From Alcaligenaceae bacterium (GTDB lineage Bacteria > Pseudomonadota > Gammaproteobacteria > Burkholderiales > Burkholderiaceae_B), in NCBI GenBank assembly GCA_029265335.1, contig JAJUJN010000039.1:1-10621 (forward strand): a DNA stretch of 10,621 nucleotides, read 5' to 3'. This document shows positions 6,737-10,621 of the stretch, in pieces (positions within the stretch are counted from its first letter, which is position 1; each line of letters begins with the position of its first letter). Below the pieces are notes generated by a model. That model saw nothing but the letters and a program-made list of their open reading frames with translations, was not told where the DNA came from and did not search any database. Both the position numbers and the translations under genes were made by a program.

Positions 6737-6916
6737 AGGTATTTGGCTTGAGTGGAAACTCGGTGTCAACTTGTCGGTCAGAGGCGGTGATTCCACGTCC
6801 GGGTGTTGGTATGATCGCCCACCATTTGGGCAATCAGCACGCCGGGTGGGCTTACCCGGAGCACGGCGCGTAGCGGCGCCGATGCTTCTTTCCAATGTAC
6901 TTCTCATAGGACTCAC
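6737..6916 (+). promoter_or_regulatory. rdgC-htpX intergenic leader with two short hairpins
   Basis: These 180 bases contain no gene. TATGAT at 6810-6815 is a good -10 hexamer, without a convincing -35 at 16-18 bases. Downstream are two perfect inverted repeats: CCGGGT/ACCCGG at 6842-6859 with a six-base loop, and GGCGC/GCGCC at 6865-6880 with a six-base loop. If TATGAT is used, both would lie in the htpX 5' leader. The AGGA ribosome site at 6908-6911 is outside both hairpins. htpX is a heat-shock gene in E. coli, but no clear sigma-32 promoter was recognised here. Confidence 0.4.
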
Positions 6917-7798
6917 ATGAAACGCGTTGTGTTGTTTCTCATGACCAACCTGGCGGTGGTGTTGGTGCTGAGCGCTTCGATGCGCATACTTGGCATCGAG
7001 AGCTACCTGACCGGTCAAGGTCTGAATTTCGACGCTTTGCTGATCTTCGCGGCCGTCATTGGCTTTGGCGGCGCCTTCATCTCGTTGTTCATCAGCAAAT
7101 GGATGGCCAAGCGCTCCACGGGCGCCCGCGTCATCAACCCCCAGGCGCCTGCCGATGCGCGTGAAGCCTGGCTGGTCGATACCGTGGCCCAACTGGCCAA
7201 GCGAGCCGGCATCGGCATGCCCGAAGTGGCCATCTACGAAGGGGCGCCCAATGCCTTTGCCACTGGCGCCAATCGCAACGATGCTCTGGTGGCGGTGTCC
7301 ACAGGTTTGCTCAACAGCATGACCGAGGAAGAAGTGGCGGCTGTGCTGGGCCACTAAGTGGCGCATATTGCCAATGGCGATATGGTCACGCTCACGCTCA
7401 TCCAGGGGGTGGTCAACACCTTCGTGATCTTCCTCGCCCGGGTCGTGGGTTACATCGTCGATACCGTGGTGCTGCGCAACGAGCGGGGCTTTGGCATCGG
7501 TTATTACTTGACCGTCTTGGTGGCCGAAATCATCTTTGGCGTGCTGGCCACCATCATTGTGGCTACCTTCTCGCGCCGCCGGGAGTTCAGAGCCGATGCT
7601 GGCTCCGCCCAATTGCTGGGCTCGCGCGAGCCGATGATCATGGCGCTTGCTCGCCTGGGCAATATCGAGCCGGGTGATCTGCCTAAAAGCGCACAAATGG
7701 CCGGCATCACGGCGCGTCCTTCGGTGAGTTCGCTGTTTCGTTCGCACCCACCCATCGAAGCGCGAATCGCCGCCTTGCAAAATCGACCGGTGCGCTAA
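6917..7798 (+). pseudogene. htpX: Membrane zinc metalloprotease HtpX, interrupted by an in-frame stop at the catalytic glutamate
   Basis: HtpX is an inner-membrane M48 zinc protease that helps degrade misfolded membrane proteins alongside FtsH. The whole frame is 294 codons, giving 293 residues as in E. coli HtpX. Hydrophobic segments fall at about 4-22, 39-59, 158-181 and 195-217. The zinc motif should read HEVAH at 146-150, but codon 147 is TAA (7355-7357): GGC CAC TAA GTG GCG CAT. A single G-to-T change from GAA would produce this. The rest is intact in the same frame, including [10 protein letters not shown] with the expected third zinc ligand Glu223. As read, translation gives a 146-residue fragment with two membrane segments. 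The second half could start at the GTG directly after the stop, but no ribosome site is evident and neither piece would carry the catalytic glutamate. AGGA five bases before ATG 6917 supports the start. A sequencing error is a real alternative. The gene overlaps the convergent LysR gene by four bases. Confidence 0.85.
7352..7366 (+). other. HExxH zinc-protease motif carrying TAA in place of the Glu codon
   Basis: The five codons read CAC TAA GTG GCG CAT, where HtpX proteins have His-Glu-Val-Ala-His. The two zinc-binding histidines are both encoded, but the general-base glutamate codon is a stop. Reading continues in the same frame on both sides without insertion or deletion. Confidence 0.9.
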
Positions 7799-8742
7799 AG
7801 CTCTTTGCGAGCTTCGTTCAAGCCGGCCAGGGGCTGTGCGCCAAACCACTGGCCGGCGGCGAGCGTGCGGCTCAGGGTGCTGAGCACCCGGCGTCGCGCC
7901 TCGCGCACTGGCGGGGCGTGACTGCGGGCGGTGTTCTCGTAGAGCGCCCAGCTCAACCACAGGCCACGCACCGGCGTCCAGCGCAAGGTGGGGTCGGGCA
8001 ACACTGCCCCCGACATGGCGCAGGCCGGTACGGCTGTGACACCAGAGCCATCGCGCGCCAGATCCAGGCACAGCAACAGATTATCGGTTTCGAGTGCAAT
8101 GCGCGGTTGAAGGTGGCGGCGCTTGCAGGCCTGCTCGACCTGCATCCTCAGCACATTGGGACGCGCCGGCAGTATCAGCCTTTCTTGCGCCAGGCGAGCC
8201 ACGGTAAGCGCCCGCTCCGGATGGAAGTCATGCTCGTTGCTGCCCACCACAATGATGGGCTCACGAATGAGAGGCAATTGGCGCAAGCCGGTTGCGGTAG
8301 CCCGATCGAGCGGAATCAGACAAAGATCCAGGCTCCCACCTAGCAGGAGATCGCGCAGGGCGTGGCTCACGGCCTCGTGCACGCGCAGCTTGAGATCGGG
8401 GTGGTCGCGCATCAGTTCGCGCAGAAAGGTGGCGGTGAACACTTGGCGCCACGATGGCGGTACGCCGATCGTAAGCTGGCCCGCCGCGCTTTCGCCCACC
8501 TCTTCGCGCAGGCTGGCGAACTGGCGCAATAGGGGCCGCGCGCGGTCGGCCAGTACGCGACCTGGTTCTGTAAGGTGCACTCCGCCCTGCGTTCGGGTAA
8601 AGAGCGCAGTACCCATCTCGTGTTCAAGCGCCGCGATGTGTCGCGACAGCGCCGGCTGCGACAGGTGCAAGGCACTGGCGGCCCGATTGATGCTGCCCAT
8701 TTCGGCAACGCGCAGAAAATATTCCAGCAGCCGTGATTCCAT
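7795..8742 (-). CDS. LysR family transcriptional regulator
   Basis: This is a 315-residue LysR-type regulator of normal length. The N-terminal winged helix-turn-helix covers about residues 1-60: [18 protein letters not shown], then [17 protein letters not shown] as the recognition region, then [18 protein letters not shown] as the wing. A linker helix leads to the effector-binding domain, beginning with [11 protein letters not shown] near residue 88 and continuing to about 290. The ATG whose complement is 8740-8742 gives the standard LysR beginning; no strong ribosome site is seen. It is divergent from the FAD monooxygenase, the usual arrangement for a LysR protein that controls its neighbour and itself, with a 108-base gap containing dyad elements. 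The effector cannot be told from sequence; an aromatic acid, or its CoA ester, taken up by the neighbouring pathway is a reasonable guess. Its 3' end overlaps htpX tail-to-tail by four bases. Confidence 0.92.
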   Translation of the reverse strand: MESRLLEYFLRVAEMGSINRAASALHLSQPALSRHIAALEHEMGTALFTRTQGGVHLTEPGRVLADRARPLLRQFASLREEVGESAAGQLTIGVPPSWRQVFTATFLRELMRDHPDLKLRVHEAVSHALRDLLLGGSLDLCLIPLDRATATGLRQLPLIREPIIVVGSNEHDFHPERALTVARLAQERLILPARPNVLRMQVEQACKRRHLQPRIALETDNLLLCLDLARDGSGVTAVPACAMSGAVLPDPTLRWTPVRGLWLSWALYENTARSHAPPVREARRRVLSTLSRTLAAGQWFGAQPLAGLNEARKEL

Positions 8743-8850
8743 GATCTATACCGAAACTGGATAACGCCTATAGGCAATTAGCATTATCATCATAACGTCA
8801 CCGCCGCTATGATGGTTTGCATTGCCAGCATTTTTCCAGGCGTGTCACCC
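8743..8850. promoter_or_regulatory. LysR-monooxygenase divergent control region
   Basis: The region holds a perfect 10-bp palindrome GCCTATAGGC at 8766-8775 and a near-perfect 12-bp dyad TTATCATCATAA at 8784-8795. CTATA also occurs twice in direct orientation, at 8746-8750 and 8768-8772, 22 bases apart, about two helical turns, as LysR tetramers often require. TATGAT at 8808-8813 is a good -10 for the monooxygenase and lies over the ATGs at 8809 and 8812, which favours the later GTG at 8851 as the true start. No standard -35 is evident, which fits activator dependence. The binding protein is inferred from position only. Confidence 0.5.
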
Positions 8851-10005
8851 GTGAAGATCAACATTATTGGCGGTGGGCCGGCAGGGCTTTTCTTTGCCTA
8901 CCTCATGGCGCGCGAAAACCGCGCGCATCAAATCCATGTGCACGAGCGCGACCCCGAGAACGCCACCTATGGTTGGGGTGTGGTGTTTTCCGATGTGGCG
9001 CTCAATTTTGTTCGCGATATTGCCCCCGAGCTTTACTCGGCCATGACCGAGGGTCAAGTGGTGTTCAATGATATGGCCGTCGTGCATCGCAACACTCGCG
9101 TGCGTCTGGCCAACAACACCTTCCATCGCATGGCCCGCATCGATTTGCTCAAGGCGCTCCATCGGCATTGCCGGCAGGTGGGAGTGCATCTGCATTTCAA
9201 CGATCGCCGCGACAACCCAGCAGACTTCGCCGACAGCGATCTCATCGTGGCGGCCGACGGCGCCAACAGCGCCATCCGGGCACGCCTCGCAGAGCATTTC
9301 CAGCCGGAACTCGACGAGCGGCCCAACTGGCTGGCCTGGTACGGCACCACGCAGAAATTCCAGGCGCTGTCGCTGATCTTCCGCCAAGTGCCCGAGGGGC
9401 TGGCCATTGCCCACACCTACCAATACAGCCCCACCCACAGTACGTTTCTGGTGGAAGTGGATCCCGAGACTTTTCGCGCGGCCGGGTTGGCCAGCAAATC
9501 CGAAGCCGAAAGCCTGGCCTGGTGCGAACAGGTGTTTGCCAAAGATCTCGAGGGTCATCGCCTACTGTCCAACAACTCGCAATGGTTTCGCTACACCATT
9601 GTGAAGAATCGGCATTGGTATTACCGCAATATCGTGCTGCTGGGCGATGCCTTGCGCACGGGTCACCCCTCGGTGGGTTCGGGCACGCGCCTGGCCATGC
9701 AGGACGCCATTGCCCTGTTTGAATCCGCCTGTGAATACCCCCACGATGTACCGGCCATGCTGGCCGATTTCGTGGCGCGACGCCAACCGGGTTCCGATCG
9801 CCTGCAACTGGCGGCCATCAAGAGCACGGAGTGGTACGAAAACCTGGGCCCCAAGTTGTCGCTGGAACCGGTGGAGTTCGCCTACGACTATCTCACTCGC
9901 AGCGGCCGGGTGACTCACGCCGACGTTCGCCAGCGAGATCCTGAACTGGCCGCGGCCTACGAAAAGCTGCATCCCGAGGCAGCGGCTTCTCTTCCCAAGT
10001 CCTGA
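8851..10005 (+). CDS. FAD-dependent monooxygenase, salicylyl-CoA 5-hydroxylase / 2-aminobenzoyl-CoA monooxygenase type
   Basis: This is a 384-residue group A flavoprotein monooxygenase that should hydroxylate an aromatic ring using NAD(P)H and O2. Seen: the FAD dinucleotide fold IIGGGPAGLFFAYLMA at 5-20, the subfamily marker GWGVVFSD near 40, DLIVAADGANSAIR at 130-143 (the DG motif), and NIVLLGDALRTGHPSVGSG at 260-278 (the GD motif, binding the FAD ribityl chain). GWGVVFSD is characteristic of salicylyl-CoA 5-hydroxylase and the N-terminal half of the fused 2-aminobenzoyl-CoA monooxygenase/reductase. The Old Yellow Enzyme-like reductase domain that follows in the fused enzymes is absent; the protein ends after the monooxygenase domain. 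GTG 8851 was chosen because the protein then begins MKINIIGGG like its family; ATGs at 8809 and 8812 would add 13-14 atypical residues. It is probably LysR-activated and co-transcribed with the BKACE gene 66 bases downstream. Kynurenine 3-monooxygenase-like activity is a less likely alternative. Confidence 0.85.
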   Translation: MKINIIGGGPAGLFFAYLMARENRAHQIHVHERDPENATYGWGVVFSDVALNFVRDIAPELYSAMTEGQVVFNDMAVVHRNTRVRLANNTFHRMARIDLLKALHRHCRQVGVHLHFNDRRDNPADFADSDLIVAADGANSAIRARLAEHFQPELDERPNWLAWYGTTQKFQALSLIFRQVPEGLAIAHTYQYSPTHSTFLVEVDPETFRAAGLASKSEAESLAWCEQVFAKDLEGHRLLSNNSQWFRYTIVKNRHWYYRNIVLLGDALRTGHPSVGSGTRLAMQDAIALFESACEYPHDVPAMLADFVARRQPGSDRLQLAAIKSTEWYENLGPKLSLEPVEFAYDYLTRSGRVTHADVRQRDPELAAAYEKLHPEAAASLPKS

Positions 10006-10071
10006 AGCGCTCAGAGCCAGCATTGGCCGACGCTGTCGCCTACGTATCCCACCCCTGATCGGAGACAACCC

Positions 10072-10621
10072 GTGCAAACCCCCAAAGTCATTGTGACCAT
10101 TGCGCCCACCGGAGGCATGGCCAGCAAGAAGCAAAGTCCGCACTTGCCCACGCAACCACAGGAAATCGCCGACGACGTTTTGCGTTGCTACAACGCCGGC
10201 GCCAGCGTGGCGGCGCTGCATGCCCGTCGTGCGAGCGACGATGGCGCCACCTGCGATCCCGCTGTGTACGGCGAAATGAATCGGTTGATTCGCGATAAGT
10301 GCGACATCGTGCTCAATAACTCCACCGGCGGGGGCGTGAGCGGCGACATGCTGCATCAGCTCAACAACGGCATGTGGGAGATCAAATTCGAGGAGCGCCT
10401 GAAGGGCATGGAAGCTCCCGGCGCCGAGATGTGTACCCTCGATGCGCAGACCATCTGCGCCACTTTTGGTGAACGCGAGATTCTGGTGCCCACTTCGCCC
10501 TCACGCATCAAGGAGCTGGCCGAACGCATGCAGGCCAAAGGTGTGCAGATCGCGCCTGAGGGCGATGTCGCGGACTTCTCCCTGATCCAGCCAGAACCAA
10601 AACGGCTCGATGTGGGTGTGC
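10072..10621 (+). CDS. DUF849/BKACE beta-keto acid cleavage family protein, N-terminal part (cut by window edge)
   Basis: 183 codons are visible from a GTG at 10072 with GGAG seven bases upstream; the frame runs open to the window edge. The start of a DUF849 TIM-barrel protein is clear: KVIVTIAPTGG at 5-15, SPHLPTQPQEIADD at 22-35, then CYNAGASVAALHARR at 39-53, and the NNSTGGG strand end at 82-88. Members such as Kce (3-keto-5-aminohexanoate cleavage enzyme) split a beta-keto acid with acetyl-CoA, giving an aminoacyl- or acyl-CoA and acetoacetate. Kce binds its metal through an HxH pair (His46, His48) and a later Glu. Here the pair reads Ala48-Leu49-His50, so the first histidine is missing and only the second remains; the third ligand is beyond the window. 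The family is about 270-310 residues long. Sitting behind an aryl-CoA monooxygenase suggests a late catabolic step, but the substrate is unknown. Confidence 0.82.
   Translation, partial: MQTPKVIVTIAPTGGMASKKQSPHLPTQPQEIADDVLRCYNAGASVAALHARRASDDGATCDPAVYGEMNRLIRDKCDIVLNNSTGGGVSGDMLHQLNNGMWEIKFEERLKGMEAPGAEMCTLDAQTICATFGEREILVPTSPSRIKELAERMQAKGVQIAPEGDVADFSLIQPEPKRLDVGV

Noticed and set aside
6750..6761. GAGT/ACTC small hairpin just after rdgC as a possible terminator
   Set aside because: The stem is only four perfect base pairs and no T run follows.
7358..7798. Second half of htpX as an independent gene starting at GTG 7358
   Set aside because: Its sequence is the exact in-frame continuation of HtpX and no ribosome site precedes the GTG, so it is better described as part of an interrupted htpX, though restart cannot be excluded.
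6368..8071. Open frame of 567 codons on the minus strand across rdgC, htpX and the LysR end
   Set aside because: It crosses three real genes and an intergenic region, lacks domain-like sequence and has shadow composition. The true minus-strand gene here is the LysR gene in another frame.

Overview
The window is GC-rich and densely coded. It looks like part of a betaproteobacterial chromosome, most likely Alcaligenaceae (Bordetella/Achromobacter-like). This is judged from the rdgC and htpX housekeeping genes, the codon bias, and the mix of aromatic-acid catabolic genes with MarR- and LysR-type regulators. The taxonomic call is inference; there is no rRNA or marker gene to fix it. No tRNA, rRNA, CRISPR array, insertion sequence or prophage gene was seen.

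Layout. (1) Positions 1-637, minus strand: the first 212 codons of a thiamine-diphosphate enzyme of the benzoylformate decarboxylase family, cut by the window edge. (2) Positions 638-855: a divergent control region with a strong 22-bp interrupted palindrome and an AT-rich 24-bp imperfect palindrome. (3) Positions 856-5797, plus strand: a compact five-gene operon encoding a crotonase-family enoyl-CoA hydratase, a feruloyl-CoA-synthase-type acyl-CoA ligase, a thiolase, a 4-hydroxybenzoyl-CoA-type thioesterase and a MarR regulator. (4) Positions 5843-7798, plus strand: two housekeeping genes, rdgC and htpX. The htpX frame is interrupted by a TAA stop exactly at the catalytic glutamate codon of its HExxH zinc-protease motif. 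(5) Positions 7795-8742, minus strand: a LysR regulator, divergent from (6) positions 8851-10005, an FAD monooxygenase of the salicylyl-CoA 5-hydroxylase / 2-aminobenzoyl-CoA monooxygenase family, followed by (7) position 10072 to the window end, the first 183 codons of a DUF849/BKACE-type beta-keto acid cleavage enzyme.

How the genes may work together. The operon reads as a CoA-dependent, beta-oxidative shortening of a (hydroxy)cinnamic acid: activation, hydration, thiolysis to a (hydroxy)benzoyl-CoA plus acetyl-CoA, and thioester hydrolysis to the free benzoate. The hydroxyacyl-CoA dehydrogenase that this needs is not in the window, and there is no vanillin dehydrogenase as in the usual retro-aldol ferulate route. 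The MarR protein is a plausible acyl-CoA-responsive repressor. The LysR/monooxygenase/BKACE set looks like a second, separate catabolic unit whose substrate is unknown.

The points most worth checking are the htpX nonsense codon at the catalytic residue, the BKACE protein in which the first of the two expected metal-binding histidines is alanine, and the pairing of a stand-alone aryl-CoA monooxygenase with that BKACE.
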